Positions 16,523 through 25,829 of a stretch of 64,000 nt of DNA are shown here, piece after piece (the first letter of the stretch is position 1; every line of letters starts with the position of its first letter). The notes under the pieces are model-generated. The model did not search any database. It saw only the letters and a program-made list of their open reading frames with translations, and was not told the origin of the DNA. Source of the stretch: Pseudomonas protegens (lineage in GTDB: Bacteria; Pseudomonadota; Gammaproteobacteria; Pseudomonadales; Pseudomonadaceae); assembly GCF_013407925.2 (NCBI RefSeq), contig NZ_CP060201.1, positions 806,001-870,000 of the forward strand, read 5' to 3'. A program made the position numbers and the translations under genes.

Positions 16523-17065
16523 CTAACATACTTCTGGCTCCTCCATTTTCATTGGATAGCTGTAGGGATAACGTGGATCCATCACCTTGATATTGTCTGC
16601 AGAAACACGTACTTGATTACACGGCAAAAAATGAACCTTCAATGTTCCAGCCACAGAGTATCGAGGAATTTCTACAGTCATTTTGTGTCTGGAGTAGTTG
16701 GCGGCATGACGTTTATAGTCCTCAACATCAAGCTGACCATATTTACCCCGTTTAATATACCCGTCTGGATCAGGGTCTTTTTCCCATTCAACAATAGCTC
16801 TTAATCCTGGAACCCAATGACGAGGTACAACGCCACAGCAAACTTGGCTACCTCCTCCTTGATGTGGACCAACGTTCCCTCCACCAGCCCCATTCACCGA
16901 AAACCGATTGATCGCTGCCGAAGTATGGTTATACCCCGTCACCGGCGCCGACAACATCTTCGACTCAGACTGACAAGCGCTTGCAATCAACAGACCGGCG
17001 ACCAACAAGCATCCGCGAGCAACACTCAAGACACCAAATAGACCGCTCACAAAAAATTTTTCCAT
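16523..17065 (-). CDS. DUF3304 lipoprotein, Tle1 immunity-like, copy 2
   Basis: 180 residues from ATG 17065 with TTAGGG upstream; ATG 17080 is the alternative. It shares the signal sequence (LLIASAC) and GYNHTSAAINRFSVNGAGG with copy 1. The stretch at about 95-125 (YIKRGKYGQLDVEDYKRH) differs from both other copies and is where specificity is likely encoded. The paired cysteines in CCGVVPRHW are conserved. AT-rich relative to the T6SS core. It probably protects against the same or a related lipase. Confidence 0.8.
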   Translation of the reverse strand: MEKFFVSGLFGVLSVARGCLLVAGLLIASACQSESKMLSAPVTGYNHTSAAINRFSVNGAGGGNVGPHQGGGSQVCCGVVPRHWVPGLRAIVEWEKDPDPDGYIKRGKYGQLDVEDYKRHAANYSRHKMTVEIPRYSVAGTLKVHFLPCNQVRVSADNIKVMDPRYPYSYPMKMEEPEVC

Positions 17066-17073
17066 AATTAGCC

Positions 17074-17616
17074 CTAACATACTTCAGGCTCCTCCATTTC
17101 CATTGGATAGTTGTAAGGATAACCAGGGTAGCCTGGAGACGTTCCAGCAGCAGTAACACGAACCTGATCGCAAGGTAAAAAATGAACTTTCAAGTCACCG
17201 GGACTCTCGTACTGTGGAATTTCAACAATAGCTTTGTGACGTGAGTACTCTTGTTTTTGCGCCTTCATACGTTTAGTCCAAGCATCTGAGTAAGGTCGTT
17301 CCTCCCACTTGCTTGAAGAGTAAGGATCCGGATCTTTTTCCCACTCAACAACAGCTCTTAATCCTGGAACCCAATAACGAGGAACAACACCACAACAAAC
17401 TTCACTCCCCCCGCCCTGATGCGGCCCCAAGTTCGGCCCTCCCGCCCCATTAACCGAAAACCGATTGATCGCCGCCGAAGTATGGTTGTACCCCGTCACC
17501 GGGGCGCTCAGCATCGGGGACTGGCTCCGACAGGCTGTGATCAGCAACACGGCACTCAACCACCCGGTCAATGACACTGCGGTCTTCCAGCTCCGCGTTT
17601 TGCACATCCACTTCAT
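17074..17616 (-). CDS. DUF3304 lipoprotein, Tle1 immunity-like, copy 3
   Basis: 180 residues from ATG 17616 with a GGGGGAT upstream. The N-terminal signal differs from copies 1 and 2 and ends in the lipobox-like LLITAC. The DUF3304 core is shared (GYNHTSAAINRFSVNGAGG, CCGVVPRYWVPGLRAVVEWEKD). It is first in the string of three and follows the DUF4123 adaptor by 14 nt. Its ending EEPEVC is shared with copy 2. The triplication suggests repeated gain of immunity specificities; see findings. Confidence 0.8.
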   Translation of the reverse strand: MKWMCKTRSWKTAVSLTGWLSAVLLITACRSQSPMLSAPVTGYNHTSAAINRFSVNGAGGPNLGPHQGGGSEVCCGVVPRYWVPGLRAVVEWEKDPDPYSSSKWEERPYSDAWTKRMKAQKQEYSRHKAIVEIPQYESPGDLKVHFLPCDQVRVTAAGTSPGYPGYPYNYPMEMEEPEVC

Positions 17617-17630
17617 GGCATCCCCCTCCC

Positions 17631-18419
17631 CTACTCATCCACCACGAACGGCGAGTTATCCAACAGCCACTGGCGAATAAACGCCTGTCGTTCCCCGGGT
17701 TCTTGCAGCCCTTGCTGGCAGGCCGCCATCTGGCTGTGGAACAGGTGGCGCATCAGGCCTTCCTCGCGGCTCAGGCCGTAGTGCTGCGGGGTGGCGCTGT
17801 GCTCGCGGCGGTGCCAGTCGGCGTCGGCCCAGGCCTTCAGGCTGGCGACCTGCGCGGGGTCGAACAGGAAGCCTTCCGCTGTTGGGGCGTCGCTGTGTCG
17901 GGAGTAGTGCCCCAGCAGCTGCTGTGCCCGGTGGTCGCGGTCGAGCCAGTGCCAGGCGATCACCGGGCCATGCAGGACGCGGCCCTGGGCCGGGGTCAGG
18001 GCTTCGCTCACCGGCAGGAACAGGCGCGGGTCGTAGTAGCGCAGCACCCCTTGTTCGCGGCCCTGGTTCCACTGCGCCTGGGTGCAGCGGCTGAGGTGAG
18101 CGGCCAGGGCCTCGAAGGGCCAGGGGCTGAGCAGCGCCAGTACGTGCTGGGTGCAGTCGACCGCGCTGAAAAAGGCCTTCAGCCAGGTTTGATGACGCAG
18201 CTTCAGCCGCAGCAGCAATGGCCCGGCATCGGCGATGGCGGCTTCCGGGGTGCTGTCGAACAGCTTGGCCAGTGGCGGGCCGTCGGCCAGGGTCGCCAGT
18301 TCTTGCAGCAGCGGGTAGTCGAGGCCGGTGGCGTCGATCAGCAGGTCGAGGTGCTCGTGCTCCAGCCGCTGTACCTGTTGCCACAGCAGCTCGTGCCACT
18401 GCGGGTTGCTCGTATACAT
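17631..18419 (-). CDS. DUF4123 T6SS effector adaptor (Tap/TEC)
   Basis: 262 residues from ATG 18419, preceded by GAGGAG; longer in-frame extension upstream is a shadow of vgrG. The fold signature of DUF4123 is present: a beginning with WHELLWQQVQRLEHEHLDLLID, the LLSPWPFEALAAHLSRC block and a C-terminal LRYYDPRLFLPV segment (family motif RYYDPRV). DUF4123 proteins load a specific effector on a VgrG tip. Position between vgrG and the DUF3304/Tle1 genes says this one loads the Tle1 effector. Cytoplasmic. Confidence 0.87.
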   Translation of the reverse strand: MYTSNPQWHELLWQQVQRLEHEHLDLLIDATGLDYPLLQELATLADGPPLAKLFDSTPEAAIADAGPLLLRLKLRHQTWLKAFFSAVDCTQHVLALLSPWPFEALAAHLSRCTQAQWNQGREQGVLRYYDPRLFLPVSEALTPAQGRVLHGPVIAWHWLDRDHRAQQLLGHYSRHSDAPTAEGFLFDPAQVASLKAWADADWHRREHSATPQHYGLSREEGLMRHLFHSQMAACQQGLQEPGERQAFIRQWLLDNSPFVVDE

Positions 18420-18430
18420 GGCGGGCTCCT

Positions 18431-20482
18431 CTAGCGTGCTTCCAGCGCTTGGTTGTTGGCCTTGGCCCGGGCCAGGCACTCTTTGCACACCGGCGGCGGG
18501 TTGGGCGCGGCGACCTGGGGCAAGGCTCCCGGTACATCCCGATCCGCCGCCCCCGGCTGCAACGGCGGTTTGATGGCGATCCCGCTGCCACTGCCCGGGG
18601 CGCCGCCGGCGTTCTGTTTCACCAGCGGCCCGACGATCGTCACGCCGCCGGGGTCGAGCTTGATAAAGCTGCCGCCGGCCTTGAGGGTCATTTCCAGGGC
18701 CGCCTCGATGACGATCTTGTCCCCGGCCTTGAGGTGGATTTCCTGCCCGGCCTGGGTCAGTTGCGCCACGCCGAGCTTGATGTGCTGGGTGTCGGCCACG
18801 GTGAGGTGGTCGTCGGCGCGGAGTTCGGTCTTGCGCGCGCCGTGGGTGGTGCGGTGTTCCTCGGCCTTGAATTCGCTGTAGACGTTGTGCTCGACCGTGT
18901 CGTGGCGCTCGTGACCGATGCGGAGCTTCTGGTCGTGCTGGATGTTCTGGTCCCAGTCGCGCTGGGCGTGGACGAAGATCTGCTCGGCGCCCTTCTTGTC
19001 TTCGATGCGCAGTTCGTTGAAACCGCCGCCGCCCGGCGAGCTCAGGCTCTTGAATACGCTGCGGGTCTTGTGCGCTGGCAGCGCGTAGGGCACTTCGTGT
19101 TCCTTGTGGTACAGGCAGCCGCTGACCAGGGGCTGGTCGGGGTCGCCTTCGAGAAAGCTCACCAGCACTTCCATGCCGATGCGCGGGATGACCAGGGCGC
19201 CGTAGCGGTCGCCGGCCCAGCCGGAGGCCACCCGCAGCCAGCAACTGCTCTTGTCGTCGCCCTGGCCTTCGCGGTCCCAGTGGAACTGCACCTTGACCCG
19301 GCCGTATGGATCGGTGTGGATTTCCTCTCCTGCCGGGCCTGTAACCACCGCGGTCTGGCTGCCCAGTACCTGGGGCTTGGGGTGCTTGAGCGGCGCGCGG
19401 TAGAACACGTCCCAGGGGGTGGCCAGAAAGCGGTTGCGGTAGCCCTGCTGGAAGCCGTCCTCGGCCCGGGTATCGCTGGTGATGGACTCTTCCAGCACCT
19501 GGGGCTGCTTGCCTTCGTGGGTCACCTGGGTCAGCAGCCAGAGGTCGTTCCATTGCCTGCGCGGGTGCTCGGACAATTGCAGAAAATGCCCGCTGACCAG
19601 CCGTGGTTCATCGCCCCAGCCCTCGGCCTGCCGATAGTCGGCGCGGTGGCGTTCCAGGGCGCGCTGGCTGAGCAACTTGCCACGCTCACGGTCAGTGAAG
19701 CGTCCGGGGTAGTCATAGTCCTCCAGGTCCGGTTCCGGGCTTGCGGCCTCAGGCCGGTAGGCGGCCTCCAACTGCAGGCGCGGTTTCTCGAAGTCGTAAT
19801 CGCGGCGGCTGGTGCGACTGGTGCGCGACTCCAGACGCACTTCCAGGCCCTTGATCACCGGCTCGTCGGCCACCAGCCCGCTGCCGCGCACATAGGCGGT
19901 GGGGCGGCCGAGCGTGGGGAACGCGGTCTGATTGTCGCCAAACACCAGCAGGTGGCCGCCACGACTGTGCTGGAAGTGGTAATGCAGGCCCTCTTCTTCG
20001 CACAGGCGCTGGATGAAGTGCAGGTCGCTCTCGTCGTACTGCACGCAGTAGTCGCGTGCCGGACACGGATGCTCGATCTGGAACCGATAGGCATCGGCGA
20101 GGATGCCGTGCTCTTCGAGAATCGCGGCGATGATGGTCGGCGCCGATCGTTGCTGGAAGATCCGCTGGTTGGTGCGATGGCGCAGGTAATCCAGGCGCGG
20201 CACCAGGGACAGTTGGTAATGGGTCAGGCGCTGCCCGGAATCACCCTGGGCCACGCGCTGGATCTGGCCATGAATGCCATGGCCCTGGGGGTCGAAGGCG
20301 AGAAAGGCCTGTTTGTGCAGCAGCCCTTCCAGGTCCAGGGCCGGGTTGTCGCTGACCAGTTGCAGGTCGAAGCGAAAGGGTTGGCTGATGCCTTCGGTGC
20401 CCTTGAATCCCAGCACCTGCAAGTCATTGGCAAAGTCTTCGACGCTCAGGCTGAAGTGGGTCTCACTGGCCGAGTTGAACAT
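18431..20482 (-). CDS. vgrG: VgrG spike protein
   Basis: 683 residues, standard VgrG length. The gp27-like base runs to about 340 (LHFIQRLCEEEGLHYHF motif near 135-150), then a gp5 OB-fold (DPYGRVKVQFHWDREG near 390) with SGWAGDRYGALVIPRIGMEVLVSF, and a DUF2345 C-terminal needle region (GGGGFNELRIEDKKGAEQIFVHAQRD). The extreme C-terminus has PVCKECLARAKAN, a CxxC tail seen in VgrGs that use DUF4123 adaptors. It trimerises on the Hcp tube and carries the downstream effector. Confidence 0.96.
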   Translation of the reverse strand: MFNSASETHFSLSVEDFANDLQVLGFKGTEGISQPFRFDLQLVSDNPALDLEGLLHKQAFLAFDPQGHGIHGQIQRVAQGDSGQRLTHYQLSLVPRLDYLRHRTNQRIFQQRSAPTIIAAILEEHGILADAYRFQIEHPCPARDYCVQYDESDLHFIQRLCEEEGLHYHFQHSRGGHLLVFGDNQTAFPTLGRPTAYVRGSGLVADEPVIKGLEVRLESRTSRTSRRDYDFEKPRLQLEAAYRPEAASPEPDLEDYDYPGRFTDRERGKLLSQRALERHRADYRQAEGWGDEPRLVSGHFLQLSEHPRRQWNDLWLLTQVTHEGKQPQVLEESITSDTRAEDGFQQGYRNRFLATPWDVFYRAPLKHPKPQVLGSQTAVVTGPAGEEIHTDPYGRVKVQFHWDREGQGDDKSSCWLRVASGWAGDRYGALVIPRIGMEVLVSFLEGDPDQPLVSGCLYHKEHEVPYALPAHKTRSVFKSLSSPGGGGFNELRIEDKKGAEQIFVHAQRDWDQNIQHDQKLRIGHERHDTVEHNVYSEFKAEEHRTTHGARKTELRADDHLTVADTQHIKLGVAQLTQAGQEIHLKAGDKIVIEAALEMTLKAGGSFIKLDPGGVTIVGPLVKQNAGGAPGSGSGIAIKPPLQPGAADRDVPGALPQVAAPNPPPVCKECLARAKANNQALEAR

Positions 20483-20503
20483 GTGCTGCTCCTTGTTCGC
20501 TGT

Positions 20504-21577
20504 TCATGGTTCACGCCGCTGCAACCAGCCGCCCAGCCAGCCGCCCCTGGGGGCAAAGGCATGCCGCAGTTCCTCGACGCCGATGGCTCGCTCCGCGGCA
20601 TTCAGCGCCAGGGCCGTGCGCAGCGCCGGCCAGCAGTACTCCGGCAACTGGCGCGGGCGTTGCAGTTGCAGGTCCAGTTGCTGGTCCCGGGCCTGGGTCG
20701 AGGGCAGGCGGCGATAAGGGTGCTTGCCGCTGACCAGTTCATGGATCACGCAGGCCACGGCGAACAGATCGGCCGCCGTCGACAGGGCCGCGCCTTGCAG
20801 CAGCTCCGGCGCGGCGTAGCTGGGGGTCCAGGCGTCGAAACGCTGGCGGTTGAGCCCTGGCAGGCCCGGCAACAGGCCCTGGGCGGCGCGGCTCAGGCCG
20901 AAGTCGAACAGGCGCAGGCCGTCGTCGCCGAGCATCAGGTTGCCGGGCTTGAGGTCGCCGTGCAGCACCCCGAGGCCATGGCAGTAAGCGAGGGCATCCA
21001 GCAAGGCCAGAATCACCTCCCGCGCCTGCGCCCAGGGCAAGCCCAGGGGCCACTGGCAGAGCAGTTGGTCCAGGGGCATGCCGCGCAGCTGTTCCATGGT
21101 GATGAAGGCGCAGGCGTGCCCGGTGTCCACGTCGAAGCTGTGCATGCGCACGATGTGCCGATGGTGCAGGCGCCGGGTCAGGGCGAATTCGCTGTAGAGC
21201 AAGGCGCTGGCATCCGGCGCGTCGGCGAAGGCTTCGCTGAGCAGCTTCACGGCCACATAGGGTTCGGGGTCGCCGAACTGTTCATGCAGCAGGTCCCGGG
21301 CGCGGTACACCACGCCCATGCCGCCGGCACCGAGCAAGCGCTCCAGGCGGTAACGGCCGGCCAGCACCTGGGGCAGCCCGCCCAGGGGATCGAGCACCTT
21401 GAGCGGCGGCCCTGTCGGCAAGCGCCGCTTGCCGCCACCCCGGGCCTTGCCGCGCCCCTTGGAGCCTTTGCCACGGCCCTTGACCGGCCGCGGCTGCGTT
21501 GCCGCAGCCGCGACCACCCGGGTCAGTTCGCCCGGCGCCGGCGAGGGTGAATGCGGGTGCAACAGCGGCAGGCTCAT
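20504..21577 (-). CDS. T6SS Ser/Thr protein kinase (Stk1/PpkA-like)
   Basis: 357 residues from ATG 21577, overlapping the phosphatase stop by 4 nt. The N-terminal 60 residues are basic and glycine/lysine-rich. Kinase motifs follow: glycine loop GAGGMG (83-88), VAVK with K111, catalytic HGDLKPGN (206-213, D208), DFG (225-227) and YAAPELL. There is no transmembrane helix or sensor domain, matching the short Stk1 of the H2 locus rather than the membrane PpkA of H1. HGD replaces the common HRD, making it a non-RD kinase. It would phosphorylate T6SS components such as the FHA protein; the target is inferred from the family. Confidence 0.9.
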   Translation of the reverse strand: MSLPLLHPHSPSPAPGELTRVVAAAATQPRPVKGRGKGSKGRGKARGGGKRRLPTGPPLKVLDPLGGLPQVLAGRYRLERLLGAGGMGVVYRARDLLHEQFGDPEPYVAVKLLSEAFADAPDASALLYSEFALTRRLHHRHIVRMHSFDVDTGHACAFITMEQLRGMPLDQLLCQWPLGLPWAQAREVILALLDALAYCHGLGVLHGDLKPGNLMLGDDGLRLFDFGLSRAAQGLLPGLPGLNRQRFDAWTPSYAAPELLQGAALSTAADLFAVACVIHELVSGKHPYRRLPSTQARDQQLDLQLQRPRQLPEYCWPALRTALALNAAERAIGVEELRHAFAPRGGWLGGWLQRREP

Positions 21578-22302
21578 TGGCGCACCACCACGGCGGTCAG
21601 GTTGTCCCGCGCCTCGCCGTCCAGGGCGTCCTCGAACAGACGCTGCAAGGCCACCTGCGGCGCCGCCAGGCTCAAGGCCCGGCACAAGGCGTTGCGAGTC
21701 AACTCCTGGTACAGGCCGTCGCTGCACAGCAGGAACACGTCGCCGGGATAGACCTGCAGTTCCAGCACTTCCAGGCTCAGGCGCTCGCTGGCGCCCACCG
21801 CCCGGGTCAAGGCGTTGGCGGCCGGGTGCGAGCGGGCCTGTTCGACACTCATCTGCTGCTCGTCGATGAGCTTCTGCATCAGCGAATGATCCCGCGACAG
21901 CTGGTACAGGCGCTGCTCGCGCCACAGGTAGCAGCGGCTGTCTCCGGCCCAGATGCAGGCGGCGCGATCGCCCTGCAGCAACAGCGCGACCACGGTGCTG
22001 CCCATGATGCTGTCGCGCCGTCCGGCGGTGACCGTCAGCTCCTGGCCCAGGCGCCGGTTGAGCCAGTGCAGGCACTGGCGCACGCTGGCCAGGCGGGCCT
22101 CGAAGCCCTCCTCGGCCGGCAGCTCGGCGAGGCTGCTGACGATCAACCGGCTGGCGATGTCGCCGCCCTGGTGCCCGCCCATGCCGTCGGCCACCACCCA
22201 CAGCCCGCGCTCCGGGCAGTCGAGGAAGGCGTCCTCGTTGCGCCGGCGCACCTTGCCCGGGTCGGTACGGGCCGCGCTGCGCCAGCTCCCGGCAGCGCTC
22301 AT
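21574..22302 (-). CDS. PP2C-type phosphatase (Stp1/PppA-like)
   Basis: 242 residues. PP2C metal-binding motifs are present: RRRNEDAF, VVADGMGGH, MGSTVVALLL, WAGDSRCYL and the C-terminal GEARDNLTAVVV. It overlaps tssM at its start by one nucleotide and the kinase at its end, so kinase and phosphatase are translated together. In T6SS loci this enzyme reverses kinase signalling to reset assembly. Cytoplasmic. Confidence 0.93.
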   Translation of the reverse strand: MSAAGSWRSAARTDPGKVRRRNEDAFLDCPERGLWVVADGMGGHQGGDIASRLIVSSLAELPAEEGFEARLASVRQCLHWLNRRLGQELTVTAGRRDSIMGSTVVALLLQGDRAACIWAGDSRCYLWREQRLYQLSRDHSLMQKLIDEQQMSVEQARSHPAANALTRAVGASERLSLEVLELQVYPGDVFLLCSDGLYQELTRNALCRALSLAAPQVALQRLFEDALDGEARDNLTAVVVRQ

Positions 22303-25300
22303 CAGAGCTGCACCGGCAGGCGGAAGCTACGCAGCACGCCCATGTCGAAGGGGTTGGGGGTGCGCTGGCTGTGCAGCAGGTAGTTGGCCCGCAGTCCGCC
22401 CAGGTCGGCCTTGATCACCATCACGTCGCGTCCGCTCAGGTATTCGTTCTGCATCAGGTCGAACAGGCGGAACAGTGACCAGGGCCCGCTGTTCTTCTCG
22501 ATGCCGATGGGCCGCCCGGCGAGTTTTTCCAGGACCAGGCTGGTGCGGCCGTTTTCCGCATCGGTGGGCCATTTGAAGGCCATGGGCACGATCGGACCGT
22601 GGCGGTACTCGAACTGCTGGTTGCCAAAGCGAAACTCGGCGCGGCTGACGCTGGGGTCCAGGGTGTAGGGTTCCAGGCGGAACTGCACCTGGGGCTCGGC
22701 GGGGTTCTCGGCGAAGAAGCTCTGGCGGATGACCTGAGCCGCGGCCATCTGGTCCAGGTAGACCCGGGACACCGGCAGGCTGTAGCCGTCGACGTTGCGC
22801 AGCCGGTAATTGCCCGGATCGCCCACCACGAAGGGCCGCAGGTAGGTGTCGAAGAAGCGCTCGGCCAGGCCCTGGGCCTTGAAGAACTCGCGGAAGTCAC
22901 CGATCGCCACCTCGCTGCTGCTGTGGGCATCGAACGGGTAGCGCTTGTGGATGGCCTTGCCGTAGAAGCCGTAGAGCTCGCCCTGATAACGCTGGTTGAG
23001 GTACTGGTAGGCGTCGTTGAGCACCAGGCGCCAGGTGTCCTCGGCCAGCAGGTTGAACCAGGCGCTGACCGGTCGCGGCAGGCGTCCGGAACTGGTGCGC
23101 AGGGTGCTCAGGGCATCGCGCTGGCCGCTCATGCGGGTCTTGGCCATTTCAAAGGCCGCCTGCTCGGGGTTGCCGGAGCGGGCCAGAAACGCCAGTTGCA
23201 ACTGCAGTTCGTTGAGCGCCTGCAGGGCCGGGGCCAGGTCCGCAGTGGGGCCGTTGTTGTCGTCGAGCAAGCGGTGCAGCGGCTCGAAGCGGCTTTGCAG
23301 GGATTTGCGCGCGGTGTCCGGGAGTTTTTTCAGCAACCCGTCCTTGGCCTTGCCCGCGGCCGCCGCCGCGACCTTGCCCAGGGCGCCGCCACCGGCCAGC
23401 TTGTCAGCGGCCTCGCTCAGCTCATCGCCGGGCTCGACCAGCACCGGGAAACGGGTGTTCTCGCGCACTTCCACCAGCAGTTGCAGGATCGGCGAGTTGG
23501 CCGAGGTCAGGCCGGCCACTTGCTCGGCCCCTTCGCCGGCATCGTTGATCGGCTGCAAGGCCACCCGGCCCACGGCCTCGCCCCAGTGGTTGGCGTAGTC
23601 GCGAAAGTACAGCTGCTCCAGCTTGACCATCAATTGGCGCAGGTCCATGCCGCTGATGTCGCTGCCCTCCCCCAGCACCCAGTTGTCCTGGAGGATGTCG
23701 CTCACCAGGCTGGCGCCCTGGACCGAGAAATACTGCTGGTAGCCCTGCTGGGTGTAGAAGCCCGGGATCACATAATCAGCGCCCAGCAGCAGGTGGCCCT
23801 GGGGCCCCAGGTGCTGGCTCAGGCGATAGTCCGGCAGCGTGCGAGCCTGCTCGCGCAGCACCCGGTAGATCACGTCGGCCAGCGACTCGCTGCGCAGCAC
23901 CTGACGCGCCTGGGCCACCAGCGGCTCATTGAGCGGGTAGCTGAAGGGTTGCTGCAACAGGCGCTCGAAGTGGCGGTTGAGGCCGTTCTGCACCGGGCTG
24001 TTGCCGGGGTAGCGCCGCGACCAGTCGGCCGCCACCCAGTCGCGCAGCCAGCTGGGGTCGCGACGCTCCTTGAGGTTGAGCATCAGGTAGGCGCGCAGGC
24101 TGTTGAGCAGGCGCTCGCGGTCCTTGAGGTTGCTGCGGATCTGCCCTTCGAGCATCTGCGCCACCCGTGGCAGCAACTGGGCTTGCAGCTCGCGCTCATA
24201 GGTTGCGCGCAGCACCGGGTTGCTGGCCTCACCCTGGTACAGGCCGGCGCGCTCATGCAGCGACACCTCGCCCTTGGGCGGGAACACCCGGGTCGCCTGG
24301 TCGCTCAGGTCCAGGGTCTTGAGCGCCGCCATGGCGTCGCTCCGGTCACTCAGGGTGGCGCGTTGCTGGGTCCACTCCCGGGCCAGCTCGCGCAATTGCT
24401 CCAGGCGCGCATGGTTGGCGGAAAAACCACTGGCCCATACCAGCCCGAACAGCCCCAGGGAACCCAGCGCCCCCAGATAGAGGGCGCGCTGGCCCCAGTC
24501 GATGCGCCGGCGCTCGCCCTTCTCCAGGCCCGCCAGTTCGGCTTCGGGAAAAATCACCTGGCTGAGCAGGTGATGAATGAATCGCGCCCGCCCGCTGTGC
24601 AGGTTCGGCAGCAGGCTGCTCTGCAGGCCCAGGTTGGCGCCGATCCCGGCCGTGTCGGGGTCCAGTGACTGGCTCAGGTGCGGCGCGCTGGTGAGGTAGA
24701 AGCCGCGCAACAGGCTGGCGCGCTGGTAGCGGTTACCGGTGAAGGCCATGTCGACGAACAGGCACAGGCGCTCGCCGATCAGTCCCAGCTGGTGGGGAAA
24801 ATCGAGTATCCGCCCGCGACGCTGGGTATCGCGCTCCTGGTGCATGCGCATGATCATCTGGCTGTTGAGGCGCCGCAGCAGGTCTTCGAACTCGTCGCGC
24901 AGCACCGCCACATCGGTGCCGTCCTGCTCGCGCCGGAAGCTGACACCCAGCACCTGCTCGCTCTCTTCGCGGCTCAGCTGATCGAAGAACTCGTCGAACC
25001 CCAGCAGTTGGTCGGCCTTGCTCAGCACCAGGTACACCGGCACGTCCACATGCAGTTTTTGCCGCACGTCCTGCAGGCGACTGCGCACCTGGCGCGCCAA
25101 CAGCTCCAGGGCCTGCTCGTCGCCGCCCTGCAAGACTTCCACCGGCAGCGCCAGGAGCACGCCATTGAGCGGGCGATTGCGCCGACGGCTGCGCAGCAGG
25201 CCGAGCAAGGTGCTCCAGGCGTGGCTGTCGGCCTCGGGATCGGGATGGGTCAGGTAACGCCCGGCCGTATCGATCAGCACCCCGTGTTCAGCGAAGTACC

Positions 25301-25829
25301 AGTCGCAGTGGACGCTGCCCTGGGTGTCGCGGGTCAGCTTGCGGTCGATGCGATTGAGGGGAAATTCCAGCCCGGAAAAATCCAGCAGGCTGGTCTTGCC
25401 ACCGCCCTGGGGCCCGAGCAGCAGGTACCAGGGCAGGTCCTGGCGCCAGCGCTCGCCGCGGCCGCGATACAGGCTGGAGGTCTTGAGGGTGCGCAGCGCT
25501 TCCTTGAAGCGACTGCGCAGCTCTTTCTCCTCGTCATCCATGCGTTGTTCGCGCTCCAGGCTTTGCCGGCCTTCCTCGCTGTCCTCCAGGGCGCTCTTGC
25601 GCACCCCGGCGCGCCAACTGACAAACACCATGCTCAAGCCCCAGATCAGGCACAAGCCGCTGATGGTCAACAGCCGCGCGGTGGTGCTGGCCCAGAACCG
25701 ATAGTCATCCACCGCCAGCAAGGGCCCGACGAACCACACCAGCAACGCCGTCAACAGCAACAGCAGCAGGGTCCAGACCCAGGTCCTGGCAAGGAACAGG
25801 CCGACTTTCTTCAACAGAGTCTTCATCAC
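22302..25829 (-). CDS. tssM: TssM/IcmF membrane-complex protein
   Basis: 1175 residues. Two N-terminal transmembrane helices (about 10-30 and 42-65) are followed by a cytoplasmic NTPase-like domain with Walker A GPQGGGKT near 145, a third transmembrane helix near 460 (LYLGALGSLGLFGLVWASG) and a large periplasmic domain ending in the TssJ-binding region. TssM spans the inner membrane and links TssL with the lipoprotein TssJ. It overlaps tssL by 4 nt (ATGA type). Confidence 0.97.
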   Translation of the reverse strand: MMKTLLKKVGLFLARTWVWTLLLLLLTALLVWFVGPLLAVDDYRFWASTTARLLTISGLCLIWGLSMVFVSWRAGVRKSALEDSEEGRQSLEREQRMDDEEKELRSRFKEALRTLKTSSLYRGRGERWRQDLPWYLLLGPQGGGKTSLLDFSGLEFPLNRIDRKLTRDTQGSVHCDWYFAEHGVLIDTAGRYLTHPDPEADSHAWSTLLGLLRSRRRNRPLNGVLLALPVEVLQGGDEQALELLARQVRSRLQDVRQKLHVDVPVYLVLSKADQLLGFDEFFDQLSREESEQVLGVSFRREQDGTDVAVLRDEFEDLLRRLNSQMIMRMHQERDTQRRGRILDFPHQLGLIGERLCLFVDMAFTGNRYQRASLLRGFYLTSAPHLSQSLDPDTAGIGANLGLQSSLLPNLHSGRARFIHHLLSQVIFPEAELAGLEKGERRRIDWGQRALYLGALGSLGLFGLVWASGFSANHARLEQLRELAREWTQQRATLSDRSDAMAALKTLDLSDQATRVFPPKGEVSLHERAGLYQGEASNPVLRATYERELQAQLLPRVAQMLEGQIRSNLKDRERLLNSLRAYLMLNLKERRDPSWLRDWVAADWSRRYPGNSPVQNGLNRHFERLLQQPFSYPLNEPLVAQARQVLRSESLADVIYRVLREQARTLPDYRLSQHLGPQGHLLLGADYVIPGFYTQQGYQQYFSVQGASLVSDILQDNWVLGEGSDISGMDLRQLMVKLEQLYFRDYANHWGEAVGRVALQPINDAGEGAEQVAGLTSANSPILQLLVEVRENTRFPVLVEPGDELSEAADKLAGGGALGKVAAAAAGKAKDGLLKKLPDTARKSLQSRFEPLHRLLDDNNGPTADLAPALQALNELQLQLAFLARSGNPEQAAFEMAKTRMSGQRDALSTLRTSSGRLPRPVSAWFNLLAEDTWRLVLNDAYQYLNQRYQGELYGFYGKAIHKRYPFDAHSSSEVAIGDFREFFKAQGLAERFFDTYLRPFVVGDPGNYRLRNVDGYSLPVSRVYLDQMAAAQVIRQSFFAENPAEPQVQFRLEPYTLDPSVSRAEFRFGNQQFEYRHGPIVPMAFKWPTDAENGRTSLVLEKLAGRPIGIEKNSGPWSLFRLFDLMQNEYLSGRDVMVIKADLGGLRANYLLHSQRTPNPFDMGVLRSFRLPVQL

